This document shows positions 43,701 to 55,007 of a DNA stretch of 64,000 nucleotides, piece by piece. Made by a program: the position numbers and the translations under genes. Position 1 is the stretch's first letter, and each line of letters begins with the position of its first letter. Under the pieces are notes generated by a model that was not told the DNA's origin, did not search any database, and was given only the letters and a program-made list of their open reading frames with translations. The DNA is from Phlyctochytrium arcticum (taxonomy: Eukaryota > Chytridiomycota > Chytridiomycetes > Chytridiales > Chytridiaceae), in contig JAHLKI010000029.1 in assembly GCA_025602905.1 (NCBI GenBank), positions 62,001 through 126,000 on the forward strand, in the 5' to 3' direction.

Positions 43701-46398
43701 GCGTCCCCAGAGAATGGCTTGTGCCTACTGATTCCATTAGTGGCTGGCCGCTCCGCGCATTCATAAACATTTGAACTTGGGGATCGACCACGTTTTCTAC
43801 TTGTGCGACTGGGAGTGTAGGACCGCTCCTGGCGTGATGCCCTGCCTTCACCCTGCTGTTCCAATTCCTGCTCCACCTCAACAAATACCCTCCTAGGTAT
43901 CTCATTATTGTCAGCTAACGTGCTTAGCAGCGACGGGCCGGGAGACTCGGGAGTATTGGCCAACAAATGCGAAGCAGGATTCCCAGGAACATTTGCCTGG
44001 ATCAACAGGTTCTTTGGGCCATCATCTTCAAAAAGGGGAGAAGACATTCGCTCATACTCCTCAAGCCTGTGCTCACGCCCGACGTCAACGAGAAGTTGCT
44101 GGCTGCCTATTGATTCATCGCAATCATCTTCGTCTGCGATGTCATCCTTGTTCATGTTCAAGTCCCAGTCGAAATCATCGTTCGCATATGTGATGTCTGC
44201 AGCTTCATTCTCAATGTTTTGGTTGCCCTCTTCACCGCTATCTTCTGGGTGCGTCCTCACTAACGATTCCGCATTTGAAGGACTCGAAGATGAATGATTT
44301 GAAAAGTCTGAGTCATGCTCCGCAGCAGCTTTGGCCTCGTACAGGCGCCTTAAAAAAGGAGGCATATCCTCGAAAGGTATTGTGTTAAGGCCATCATCAA
44401 TAGAGAGGCCGCCCGCCGTGTGAAGAGAGAAGTCGGAATGGGCCTTGGGAGGAGAGATGTAGACGGGGGGTGTCCTCAGTAGGGGGGGAGAGATTGCAGA
44501 CATATCCTCAATTACAGAACGGGCAGGAGAGTATGGCGCATGATCACCAGATGTCATGGCCGACTTACTCATCTGGGTGGGACTGGGTGATTTCGCTGAC
44601 AGAGTCGGAATATTGCCTTTGGCGTCGGTAAAGTCGTCCAAACTGACTGGAGTATGCGAATAGTGAAGCGGAATGGGATTAGTGACAATGTCGTGCCGAA
44701 ATGGGTCTGATTTAGTGATCGGCGGGCACTGCACGCAAGGTTCATTGTCCTCATCTACCGTTGCATCTGTTATTTCGGACATTTGATTCCGATCAGACAG
44801 TGGCGACGATCCAAAACAAGTCGTTCCTGTATCTTGTCGCATGGGACGCGCTGTTGTGGAGACAGTCTCAGTTGTGAAATACAGCTCCTGAGAGTTTGAA
44901 TCTTGCGTGTTTTCATTTTCCATTTGCAAGTGATGTGCTAGGGATGCAGAGCGTATATCCTCTTCCACTAGGTTGCCATCCAGCTCAGAATCTATTGAGG
45001 AAATAGTGTCACTGCGGACTGATGCCTGCAAAATCGTCTGCATCGTGACACGATCAGCAACTTTTCTTGATGGGGAGGGAGGATTGCTGGCGGAGCGCTG
45101 CAAAAAATCACCAGACTTGTGACGTTTTTCCGCTCGAATTGATGGAGTTCGATCTCCCCGTGCGGAATGTGGCAATCGAGTCCAGATGTTTGACCTCGTT
45201 GAATTACCCCGTTTGGGCATGGTACTCGAACCTGCCACCGAATTGTAAAGTTTTCGGAAGGATGGCTTTCGAGGTATTTCGGGTGTTAGGGAGCGTTCTC
45301 TGATTCTCGATATTGATGTGGCAGCAATGCGGTCAATTTTAGCACGCTTGCCCTCTGCAGACTTCTCCGGGAGACGTGCCGCCAGCAGGCGCCGCTTCGT
45401 ATGAGACTGCGCTTCCGCATCATTCCTTCCACGTACCCGAAGTGGTTTGGTGATGGTTTTAGGTATTGCGATGGCAGTCTTATACTCGCTGAAAACATTT
45501 TCTCTATCAGCCCGTGCTGTGCATCAAAAGTTATAAGGAATTGCGAACAATGATAGATAAGCAGTCAATCTGCACTAAGACGGTACCTGAGCGTTGATCA
45601 CTCTTAACTGCGGGTTTCATTATCTGCGTTGGCGAGTCTGTGTATGAATTTTGTTTGCTCGACCTCGTGCTCCGTGCGTCCGTCGCCAGGCCATGTGTTG
45701 TAAAGTCCAACTGACCTCCCCGCGTAGGGTCCAAGGTCGATTTTGACCTTCGTTTGGAAAGACCAGTGGTTGGCGAGGCAGCAGCTGAACTCAATTCTTG
45801 CCAGGAGGTCGACGCCCTTCGCAACGGGTCCCGTGTATCAATGTGTCGCACCGATGATGCTGCCGAAGGTATCTTTGCCCATGTGGGGGGCGAGTCAAAC
45901 ATTTCCGACTCCTTTCTGCGCATACAGTCGGCAACCTTGCCCGGCGTTTGCGTACGCTTTTCGATTCCAGGTGATGGGGTTTCCAATGATGGTGACCAGT
46001 TGAGATCCTTTCCCTTCCGATCTTTGGCAGGCGTAATGAGTGATTTTAACAATGCGGCAGCGCTATTCTTGAATGGACTTTGTTCAGCAGGACTTTTGCT
46101 CAGTCCATGATGTGGGAAGGTTTTAGTTGAGCTGGAGGCATTGCGATTGTGAACGCTTAGTGCAGATACGTTCGTCTGGTGCTTGTTTATTGGAGTGTCG
46201 TTTTTGTTCTCGCAATCGCTGCTGCGTTGTTCAACTCCATCACTTTCCACGTCCGATGACAGCCACCCATTATGCACCTGTAACTATCATGGAAGCGGCG
46301 AGCTATTGTTAAAAGAAGGATCATTGGCAACGTATTCTATGCCTTACCGGTACAGGCTGCCTTTCGGACGTGCGTTTAGCAGCTACTCGTTTTGGCAT
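37732..46398 (-). CDS. BRCA2 homologue (RAD51 mediator), seven exons
   Basis: Exons: 46348-46398, 45587-46277, 43200-45516, 38746-43145, 38135-38689, 37960-38081, 37732-37905, phases consistent, about 2769 residues. It starts MPKRVAAKRTSERQPVP and is disordered for about 1150 residues. Then come ten to twelve BRC repeats (F-x-x-A-S-G-K core, e.g. GFGTASGKSLPPLS) between about residues 1180 and 1960. The DNA-binding domain starts near 2135: helical domain (FAQSWQELIAAGVPSAALMM), OB1 (LELTDGWYTIKASVDSILER), a tower-like Glu/Lys helix (MREKERIIELKAAQTSLDRV), OB2 and OB3. BRCA2 loads RAD51 on single-stranded DNA in homologous recombination. Exon joins are my own reading. It is long for a fungal BRCA2; related genes such as Ustilago Brh2 have one BRC repeat, so the array is unusual. 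Confidence 0.93.
40560..41800 (-). repeat. Tandem BRC-repeat array, about 201-bp period
   Basis: Six consecutive, nearly identical units inside BRCA2 exon 4. The (C/T)CCGGA(G/C/T)GCCGT-like core recurs at about 40740, 40941, 41131, 41332, 41533 and 41734: four steps of about 201 bp (67 codons) and one of about 190 bp. Each encodes GF(G/D)TASGKSLP plus a less conserved spacer. More divergent units flank the array on both sides (about 40440, 40570, 41925, 42075, 42655). Confidence 0.9.
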
Positions 46399-46848
46399 TG
46401 CCTCATGATTTGCAGCAAGAGTTGAGTGTTTCGAAAGCAGCGGTCTAGCGGACCTGTTTACGCACGCGAAACACTTGAGCTCCTATAAGCCAGGTCGTTG
46501 CTTTTGTGATTGCTTGTAGATCGTGGCGACTCTTTTCGCACAATCCACAAAATGCATTCTCCGCCAGTGACAAGTAATAACTTAATTTGACCTTTTTAAG
46601 CTCTATGAACAAATACACACCAGAATCAGACTCGGACTCCGAAAAACGTCGAACCCTCACCCGGGACATCGACCAAAAGGGTTAAACTGACAAAAGAGAT
46701 AGGGTTACGCGTGGTGTGGTGTTGTGAAATGACCAAGTCCTACGCTACAAGTCTGATTCTAAATTCTTGGTCTGATCTGCTCTGATCTGAACGTCTCACC
46801 GTGTATGATCACTTCTTTTGTCACAACAACACTCACAACAACACACCT
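46399..46848. other. Intergenic region between BRCA2 and the MULE
   Basis: It contains the BRCA2 promoter side and the left flank of the MULE. A minus-strand ORF (46445-46669) has no recognisable domain. MULE terminal inverted repeats could not be defined here. Confidence 0.3.
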
Positions 46849-49423
46849 ATGAATTTCGATTGGCACTTATCTTCCATATCACCGCAACCTGTGGGCCCGA
46901 GGGTGTGCTCTGTCAAGCACTGCCATGTTTCCATTTCAGCAGAATCAAAGCACAAATTATGTCCCGGTTGCCGCGAGCTCGAAAAGAAGAAGAAGCGACG
47001 ACAAAGAAACAAAGAAGATACACCGGCGCCTGAGAAACGCCTAAGGCTCGAGTCGGATGGACCATCATCTCCATCCTGTACCATTAGTGGCGAGAACGAT
47101 GCAGCCGAGGTGGTAAATTAACCCTTACTTGTATCGCAAACTTCTTTACCTACCTAAGATTTTGTAAAGGGCCAGACGTCACATACCTCTGCTCAGAGTA
47201 TGCTTTCTACGCTACGGGAGGTGGCAAAATCTTCAGAGTCAATTGTTTTTCATGGAACATGTCCCATACAAGCTGATAATGATATTTCCGATCGTGAACG
47301 TGTTCAGATGATGGCCAAGGACATATGGGGTGTGACGGGTTTCCGATTCACGTAGGTTCAATCTAATCTTGTCTCAAGGACGCACATATTGAGCACACCC
47401 TCAGCGTACGTGACAATAAGCCGCTGCCAGCTGGGCACCGGACCAGGTATTTTTGCAGTCAAGATGAAGCGAGGAAGAAAAAGGCGAAACCATCCCAGAA
47501 ACCAGGTGTGAACCATCGAGAGCACGTTGGCATGAAACGATTCCCATGTCAAAGTTCTCTCACAATCACCTATCGGCATCTTGAGAATGGTTCGCAGATA
47601 TCGATCAAACTTCATCACCTCCAAAATCATCCTCACTACGTGGATGTATCAATGCCTGAGGGGGCCCTAGACATTATTAGAGAGCATGCAGAATGGCTGA
47701 AACCGACCCCCCTAGTTGCAAAGGTCCAGCGTGCCTTTCCCACTGTTACATCTACTCAGATACATACTGCATGGCGCGAGTGCAGTCAGGTTCATTGGAA
47801 AAGACATGACCTGCAGATGTTGTCTGCCGAGACCCTCCTTGGGGAATATGCTGATGTCGCCGATATTTTTAAAATTGATGGCCTCCCTGAGGGCCTTCAA
47901 ATGTTAGCGTGGGGAATGAGAGATGTAGGAGAGAGACTGAAAGGGCAAGCCACTGAAATTGGGATGGACGCAACGTGTAAGCTACCCACTTGATCTGCAT
48001 ATGCCTCACTCACATTCCCACATTTTCAGACAATACTAATTCCAAGCATCTTGAGCTATATTCGATAATGTCTCAGTACGACGGTGCTGGTTTCCCGCTC
48101 AGCTATTGTCTCTTGACCACAGCAACTGCTATAGATCAAGGCAAACGAACCATAGCGCTCTCGAAGTGGTGCCGTCGGGTCCGGGATGAGTATGTATAAC
48201 AAGACTCCTTGGTTCAGTGTTGTTGAGCAATAACTATGTCGAATGAAGTATGATACAATGAGAATAGAATTGCTAGAGAAAGAAGAGGGGATGTCCAGAG
48301 GACCAAGACTATATACAGGGGAGAACTATGTACAAAAAGGCTACCGCTAGCTATCTAATGAAAAGGATGGCGAACGGTAAACTACGGAAATGAAGACGCG
48401 AACGCGACACGCGACGCGTTAACAATGACAAGATTATACTGACAAGCCGGGCTTGTCACAGTATGACATCCGCCCGACCTTCGTTCACATTGACAAAGAT
48501 ATGGCAGAAATTGCAAGCTGCAGACAAGTTTGGCCACAGGCCAAGATAAGCTTATGCCTCTGGCATCTTAAAAGGGCAGTGCGTACCCTTTTAGCAAAAG
48601 CAAAGCTTGCTACAACAGCTTACAATGTTGACCGCGCCCATGGTGAATTTCTTTTATCAAACGGTCATTCCAGCCATCAGGATCAAAGACCGATGTGGAC
48701 GACTATGAGGGCGGTATGCCCGAAGATCACCCGCCTGAGTCAGAACTGGTTCCACCATCTGACCCTCACATCTTGCGCATACGATTGCCGCCGATGCCAA
48801 GACGATCCATCACCACGGACACGTCGGCGGACGCACTCTCATCCATCAGCAGAATTACTAGCATGCAAACGCCGCAACAGCCGGAGGCGGAGGAGCAGAG
48901 CGAAAACGACGATGGCGATACTAGCACACGCGACAGACGAACCTTCTGCCCAGCCGACTTCAGAGAGGATATCCTAACGATGATGGAGCATCATTATTGT
49001 GCCCATCCAATGATTCCGGGGTACAGTGCCCCAGACCCCGCTGCGATCCGAAAGTGGGCTGCTCAAAATATGTACAACTACTGCGAGGATAATGACCTCC
49101 CTGAAGTATGGGCGTACCTTTGGGAGAACTGGTACCGAAAAGGACGATGGGAGCTATGGGCACGCTGTGTGCATGAGGAAATTCCTGTTCTGAGGACGAC
49201 AATGATGATTGAATCGCAGTGAGTATCGATGAATACAGTAGCGGCATAACACACTGACCTATTGGAACAGCTGGAGTCGTCTTAAAAGGGGCTTTCTGCA
49301 CCAGTTCCACATGCCTCGATGCGACTTGCTCGTCTGGATCTTGATCACCAAGCTAGGGCCCACGTACTCCCGTGTAGGAGTTGGATGGTTTGGGTCGGAG
49401 TTTGTGTACACCGCTAAAGTCTC
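46849..49423 (+). pseudogene. MULE-type (Mutator-like) DDE transposase, broken
   Basis: Exons 46849-47112, 47170-47351, 47405-47976, 48030 onward and 49271-49423 can be followed. The N-terminus has a Cys cluster (CSVKHCHVSISAESKHKLCP, GCRELEKKKKRRQRNK) seen in fungal MULEs. The catalytic triad is recognisable: D in GMDAT-YNTNSKHLELYSIM (split by an intron), D in FVHIDKDMAEIASCRQVWPQ followed by the typical LCLWHLKRAV, and E in ESHWSRLKRGFLHQFHMPRC. Lesions are a solo LTR at 48195-48460, a one-base frame change near 48650, and loss of everything after KLGPTYSRVGVGWFGSEF at 49423, where the CACTG end of another transposon begins. It cannot encode an active enzyme. Confidence 0.85.
48195..48460. 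mobile_element. Solo LTR in the MULE transposase
   Basis: A 266-bp insertion flanked by a perfect 5-bp duplication, GTATG (48190-48194 and 48461-48465). Its ends are short imperfect inverted repeats, TATAACAAG and CTTGTCACA. Removing the insert and one duplicate restores the reading frame exactly (VRDEYDIRPTFVHID). Size, 5-bp duplication and lack of coding capacity fit a solo LTR of a copia- or gypsy-type retrotransposon. Confidence 0.85.
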
Positions 49424-49640
49424 CACTGTTGGTGCAATGTGATGGCCAACATTGTGTCAATGTCAGTAAAATATTGTCTCAATAGCGCCTGTTTTATTGT
49501 GGCAAGGTTAGGGTGCTCGCATTTACTACAGATTGACCTCCACACATTGTAGCAACATTTCAATCCATATTGCTGCAATGTTGATACCTGAAATGTTGAT
49601 ACACTCATGGGATTCCAATACTGTGTCAATCTTCTAAGTC
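49424..49640. repeat. Subterminal repeats of the CMC element
   Basis: Many short copies of AATGTTG/CAACATT and ACAATATT in both orientations (for example CCAACATTGTGTCAATG, GTAGCAACATTTC, GCTGCAATGTTGATAC, GAAATGTTGATACAC). Such arrays next to a CACTG terminus are characteristic transposase-binding regions of CACTA-group transposons. Confidence 0.7.
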
Positions 49641-49833
49641 AATCATGCCATGGCCGGATATGCAATATTATTCAGAAAAAATAGCTCTCAAATACAAATG
49701 AAAGGAGAGGGGGAAACAAAGAATGACAAAATACATGAAAGCATCAATGAGCGCACTCTCTGTGTGTCAATGCGATTAGTTCAATGAGCGAGTTATCATC
49801 TCTCAAAGGTACCACCTACCGAGTAACGTCTTA

Positions 49834-50986
49834 TCAAAAGGCACCAGAGTGTGATACCTCATCTTCTCGCCCCATCTCTTCAACGGTGCTGGATAGGAAT
49901 AAATAATGAGAAGTCCGAAGACCCGAAAAAAAGACTTCAACGCTTACCTCGCGAGATTGACTCCTTGCTCCGCTTCCAGCTCCGTCAGCGCGTTGGTCAT
50001 GCTTTCCCAGAATTTGTGGGGACTCGCCTCCTCGAACGTAAATGCTTGTGCGAAAGTGCGCTATACAAACAAACATCAGCAAACATGGACATGGGAATTG
50101 ATGCAGTGAATACATACCATGACGGCTGCACGGTTTTTCTGGTCCGGAGAATGATCGACGCCAAAAATGTCGTTCGCCAACTCGACCAACGGGCAAGTAC
50201 TGACCTCTCCTCCAGGACCTCCAAGAATAGCTTTCTTCATTCGTGTCTTGACTTGGGCAAACTCGTCACTGACCGCAGTTTGTACGGTTTTGTAAATCGA
50301 TTCAACTGTTTTGAGGTTAGCAGCGACTCCCAACTCGTCATCGAAAAGTTTGTCTGTAACCCCGACAGATTCTTTGTAGAAACGAGTTTTGAAAGGGTTT
50401 TGGGAGTAATCCCTGACCTCTTTTTTGATGTTCGCCTTCAAGAAAAAAAATATTAATGATTGGTATAGCAGATGGATTTTCGAAAATGCTTACCTTCAGA
50501 CTCGGATTAACCTCGAAATTCTGGATCTCAGACGTTTGCACTCCTACAACCTTCCTATTGAGTTTCTCAATGGCGACAAACAAGCTGAGTAGCTGTTCGC
50601 CCATGCCCATAGCGGCAAACTGAATCCCGGCGTGCTCGAGCTGACGGTCGACTTTGAGGCGTTGGAGCAGGGCTGATGCACTTTGCACCGACAGTGGAAA
50701 TCCCGATGTGGGCCTGAAGGGAGATCCGTTGGGCGGGGTGGGGGTGTCAGTATTGGGGTTGAGAACACCGGACTCATCGTCGGAATCATGATCCTGGTTG
50801 AGGAGATTCAGTGACTGGCATACTGATACAGAGCATAATTTCACTTACCCGGTCAGTCGACACCGTTCTTTTTCGCTTATTCAGCGACAGCCGTGACATG
50901 AAGCTTGAGGCACCTGCACCTGTTCTGTTGGGAGTGATTGGTTGAGAAGAGCCAGAGGCAGCGGATTGTTGGTGTTGAGAAGCCAT
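49834..50986 (-). CDS. Unrecognised 314-residue protein, five exons, partner gene of the Plavaka element
   Basis: Exons 50849-50986, 50494-50814, 50118-50435, 49948-50060 and 49834-49888 join in frame, with GT-AG introns of 34-61 nt. It starts MASQHQQSAASGSSQPITPN with a disordered basic N-terminus, then a Pro/Thr-rich segment. The rest is helical (SASALLQRLKVDRQLEHAGI, FVAIEKLNRKVVGVQTSEIQ, NIKKEVRDYSQNPFKTRFYK, LVELANDIFGVDHSPDQKNR). Its ATG lies one nucleotide after the stop codon of the transposase as I splice it, on the same strand and within the same element, so it is probably element-encoded and perhaps co-transcribed. No family is recognised. It could alternatively be a host gene captured between two transposons. 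Confidence 0.65.
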
Positions 50987-50987
50987 T

Positions 50988-53900
50988 TTATTGAGAAAAA
51001 GGGTAACGAGGCCACTCAAAAAGTTGGGATTCGTATGATACAGGAGGGGGAGGACGCAAAGCCCGATTGCTACTTATAGGCGACAAGCTGGGTGATGGGC
51101 GTGCTGATGTGGATCCTGTGGAAAATGGCGAAGGAAAATGTCATTGCGTCACTATCATTGCATCAAAGTCAAAAATGATGTAATACTCACTGCCTCGGCG
51201 GCCTTGTCCTCTGCTGTTTCGTGGGCGACCTCGACGTCGTTGTCCGCTACCAGATGCCGTGGGTTGAGAAGGATCTTCCAAGACAAAGGTGTACTCTGTA
51301 GTCGCAGATGACGCAACAGAAGATACGTCATCTTCAGCATCATCATGATTTGCGGGATTGGCAATGTCTGCGATATAATGTGGATCACTATGTGGTCATG
51401 TTAGCAGGAAATCAGCAACAGAACTCGTACCTTGTAGGTCGAGCACAGCTTCAAGTCGGTCCAGTTCCTCGCCTTGTCGATCAAACGCGTCTTTGCAATG
51501 TTGTTCCAAATTTGTGGACTCAAGAGTTGGGTATTGTCGGGGAAACCTGTTCCTGACCCACTCATGCTGCATACAAAAGACATTAATAAGGAAACGCTTT
51601 TCATCTGAGTGAATCCAAGCGTCATGATGAATGGTTCTGCGTCGGCCCTCCAGCACCAATTCATCTTCTTTGCCAGTCTTGCAAGATGCAGAGCACCAAT
51701 GCTGGCAGTTGATTCCTCCTTGGATGTCACGCCCCGCTATCACTGCATACGAGCCAAGTCCATGGATAACAGGACATTGTCGGTGGTATTCCCCAGAGAG
51801 GTCGTATTCTTCAATCAGGAAGCGTGCGGAGCGGCGTTTTGCGTTTTTAGGAACAATCTGTTCCAAAATTTCCAGAACTCTCCCGAAAGACCCGTCAGAC
51901 AATCCCACGAAGTCGCCAATTCGTACGCGTATAATAGCATGCGTAACTATCGCGCTTGTCCATCTTTGGTATTGTTGTTGTTCGGAAGAGGGAGCGAATG
52001 TGGTGATTTGATGAGTGAGGGTATTTTGGAAGGGCATTGGTTCTTTGTCCACTTTGAGAGTATACAGGGCTTTGGGAGTTTCATCCTGACTCGATGACAG
52101 ACCTGAGGATGGACGGAAATTAATTGATGATTGCAATAATATTGTGTCAGTGAATCACCTAAGACGCTCCTGACAGTCTCATCCCGAGAAAGATTCTGAA
52201 CGTTTGGTCCGGCGTTAACCCAAGAGGCATTCTCTTCCCAGTAACCTCCACTGATCAGATGACGAATTGTTCGGAACCGGGCAAATCGAATGGACACATC
52301 CTTGGAAGGAGAATGGCGGTTGGTATGGTTGAGTTGGTTGCGGACTATTGGATTGAAACTCTCGAACTTCTCTGATGCATAAAGACGCGGGGGACCAAAG
52401 CGACGAATGTCCTCGATAATGTGAACGAGGGCATGGTACTTGCGACGCGAGAAGATGGCAATATCGATGTCACAGATGGACGCATACATTGCCGTCATAG
52501 CCCTCTGTAGATCGCGAAGGTAGAGCTCCATGTTTGGGATTGATTGCACATAGACTAATAGGAAGACGTCGGCCATGCAGAACCATGCTCTCATCCAACT
52601 TTCTGGCAGAAAGCCGTCGTACGCAAATGGCGCCATTTGGATCCATCGCCGAAAGTCTTTGCCTACGAGCGACCCTCCGTATTGTACCATCTCTTTGCCA
52701 CGAAACGGACGCTGAAACCCTTGCCAGTTGAGAGCATCGACGCGTAAGAGCAGCTCACGTTGCTGTCGATCGGATAGCTTCTTCTGAGATGCGCGTGACA
52801 ACCATTTGATGATACCCAATAATATGGTATGCAGAACCTCCACGGGAAGATCCTGATGGCCACTGAAGGACGGCAAGCGGAAAAGTGGGTTGATGAGATC
52901 CTCATCGCTGCCGAGCGTTTGTCGAAAAGCCGTCGTTTCTTCAACTGTATGTGTTTTGGCATACGTCAACAGTTTTTCAATAGTAGTTTGTGTGAACTGG
53001 CATTTGATACCGGTAACGGTTTGTTGCCTGCGCACTTCAGAAGCATTTCCGATACATGCCTTGTCGAGTTGCTTGACAATCTCCGCCTTGGTCTCTTTCC
53101 AGTTCCGCTGCTCACCAGGCTGAAGGAATCGCATCAATTGGTCCGCGTTGTTCAGCTTTCCCTCAACGGTACATACGCGGCAAAAGCGCGTCCCCCGTCG
53201 AAAGTCAATGGTGGAACATAATTCAGAATGCATGGGATTATCGCCCAAGATGCAGACAACACCTCCTGTCACCAGCACAGGTTCCATTGAAGCTGAATCG
53301 AAAGACCACACACCCATTGCCAACTTGGTGTTAATTGAATCCACTATAGCCTTAGCCATTTCGAGGGCGGAGGCCCTGTTGCTGGTAGCAAGAAAATGTG
53401 TGTGAAAGTCTCGAAACCCTTCCGAAGAGCGGAGTCCGCCCAGTCGCATCTCCCAGTTGTAGAATGGGTTCCATTTCTTTGAGTCGGTGCCGGCCGAGTC
53501 ATCACAGAAGAGGTCAACGGGGGCCATGATGACTCTGTGGCCGTTGGCACGAACTTTGAGGGGATGGGGCTGCAAAATTTCATCCAAAGCTGATTGGGAC
53601 AGAGGAGTGACGGTGTATTCTTCCTCCTCCTCCCGAGTAGAGCATCTCAAAACTCCCCCGATAGGTTTGGCAGTCGGGCAGCGGAGGTCGACTACCTCTG
53701 TCAAATCGTTAATGTTGTAATTGAGCTTGAGGTAAAAAAAATAGTTGTCCTCATCCTCCACCAAACCCGTTCCCTCGGCAAAAAGCTGGCCATCTTGGCT
53801 ATAGAATCGCTCAATTTGGAGCATGAAGTCGTCCTGTGTGCGCACCACGTCTCGGACAAAGATGTGTGATGATCGCACCACAACCATGGGAGCTTGAATT

Positions 53901-54580
53901 GTTTCGTTTTGATGCCATTTACCGGCGTGGTAGATTTCGGAGACTGCATCGTTGCGTTCGGCGTAACACTGCAAATGTTGCATAACAATGGGATTTGCAA
54001 CTTCTTGAGCAACAATGCAGCTGACGTCGTTCATGTAAAAAGGTGTTCCATTGATCGACTTATGCTCATCAACTTGTCCGCCAGTCTGGAAAATACATTT
54101 AGAAATGGCCGTACGTACTCCATTCGTTGTGACAAACCTTGGTGTGTAACTTTGCCAGCAGTTTCTTAATCGCATCAATCGGTGGTAATACCAATCCAAG
54201 TTGTCCTGCCCACCACCAAATCATTTTCAGGACCGCATTTGACAGGGGATGTCGCGGCATGGTCATGAGAATAGCGCAAAGGGCTGTTTTGCGATTGGGG
54301 AATGGAAACCAGTTTGGGTCATCTTTCTCATTCTGGCGAGGGGGTGCATGAGTGGTCATTGGTGGTGGCTGCTCCCACTCAAATGTCTCCTCGTCCCTCT
54401 TCCGGCCGTCCAACTCCTCAGCCTCTGCTTGTAGTCGCGCTCTTTCTGCCTGCTCGCGAAGATAATAAAATAGATTCAAGCCATTCGCTGGCGCAGATGT
54501 TTGGGTGCTCGGATTGTACACGCCCAGGGTCTCCAAATCCACTTCCATCACATCCTCATCCACTTCCATCGGAGAAGGAT
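50988..54580 (-). pseudogene. Plavaka/CMC-type transposase, N-terminus truncated
   Basis: Exons 54138-54580, 52159-54085, 51431-52102, 51191-51367 and 50988-51115, about 1115 codons in frame. The first exon begins at an acceptor (TTTCAG, then PSPMEVDEDVME), so earlier exons are missing beyond 54.6 kb. Landmarks of fungal Plavaka proteins are DPNWFPFPNRKTALCAILMT, the Cys motif after FRRGTRFCRVC, LPVEVLHTILLGIIKWLSRA, and YHALVHIIEDIRRFGPPRLY. A Zn-binding tail (QHWCSASCKTG) and an AT-hook-like RRRGRPRNSRGQGRRG follow. The frame is otherwise intact, which suggests recent activity before the 5' end was lost. Confidence 0.75.
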
Positions 54581-54641
54581 CTGAAATTGTACTATCGTCG
54601 GTAGCTAAATGGTTTTAAAATATTGCAAAAGGACATACATA

Positions 54642-55007
54642 ATGAGCGACGAACTTGCAACCCCAGAATCATTGATACATCCAGAGTATTTGCAACTCAA
54701 CCCAGTATTCAAAGTCGAGTGGTTAGAATCATGCAAGGCGCTCAATACGATAATCAGCGAGAAGCTTTATAGACCACGTTATGCTTCACTGGAGACATAT
54801 CTATTTGAACGATGGAATCAATCTACCTCTAATGGATATCGAGTTTCGAATACGGGAAAAGTTTTGAAAGAGTTGGAGCAAGTATTTTCTCACGCTCAAC
54901 TTCCCACTTCAATACAATTATGTCTTGCACTCAAGAAGCAAGCTGCAACTCGTAGTTTATCAGTTACAGAAGTATGGCGGCTCATTTTCGAACAAGAGAC
55001 AACGTAG
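54642..55007 (+). CDS. Phage-type helix-turn-helix protein
   Basis: A 121-residue ORF from an ATG at 54642; the frame is open to 54609. The sequence WLESCKALNTIISEKLYRPR, then ASLETYLFERWNQSTSNGYR and LPTSIQLCLALKKQAATRSL, has the layout of a DNA-binding module common in phages and plasmids: a helix with ALxxIRxxxLYR, then YxSFExYxxxRWxxSxxxxY. I know this layout from memory and have not searched it. It overlaps the following methyltransferase ORF by 34 nt in another frame and ends in two successive stops (TAG TAA), so the two could be translationally coupled. Its role would be regulation or DNA tethering of the methyltransferase. Confidence 0.55.
   Translation: MSDELATPESLIHPEYLQLNPVFKVEWLESCKALNTIISEKLYRPRYASLETYLFERWNQSTSNGYRVSNTGKVLKELEQVFSHAQLPTSIQLCLALKKQAATRSLSVTEVWRLIFEQETT

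Larger units (their letters stand above)
49424..54600 (-). mobile_element. CMC/Plavaka-type DNA transposon, 5' end missing
   Basis: The right-hand terminus in window orientation starts CACTGTTGGTGCAATG at 49424, directly inside the MULE coding sequence, and is followed by subterminal repeats. The element carries a Plavaka-like transposase and a second gene on the minus strand. Its other terminus is absent: at about 54.6 kb the sequence changes to virus-like DNA in the middle of the transposase gene. Confidence 0.7.

Noticed and set aside
43166..45238. A separate 690-residue gene upstream of BRCA2
   Set aside because: A GTATGT...GGCGTAG intron (43146-43199) joins it in frame to the BRC-repeat exon, and a further intron joins it to the MPKRVAAKRT exon, so it is the N-terminal part of BRCA2.
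48195..48460. The 266-bp MULE interruption as an intron
   Set aside because: The exact 5-bp duplication and inverted ends fit an insertion, and removal of the insert plus one duplicate restores the frame, while no GT-AG pair does.
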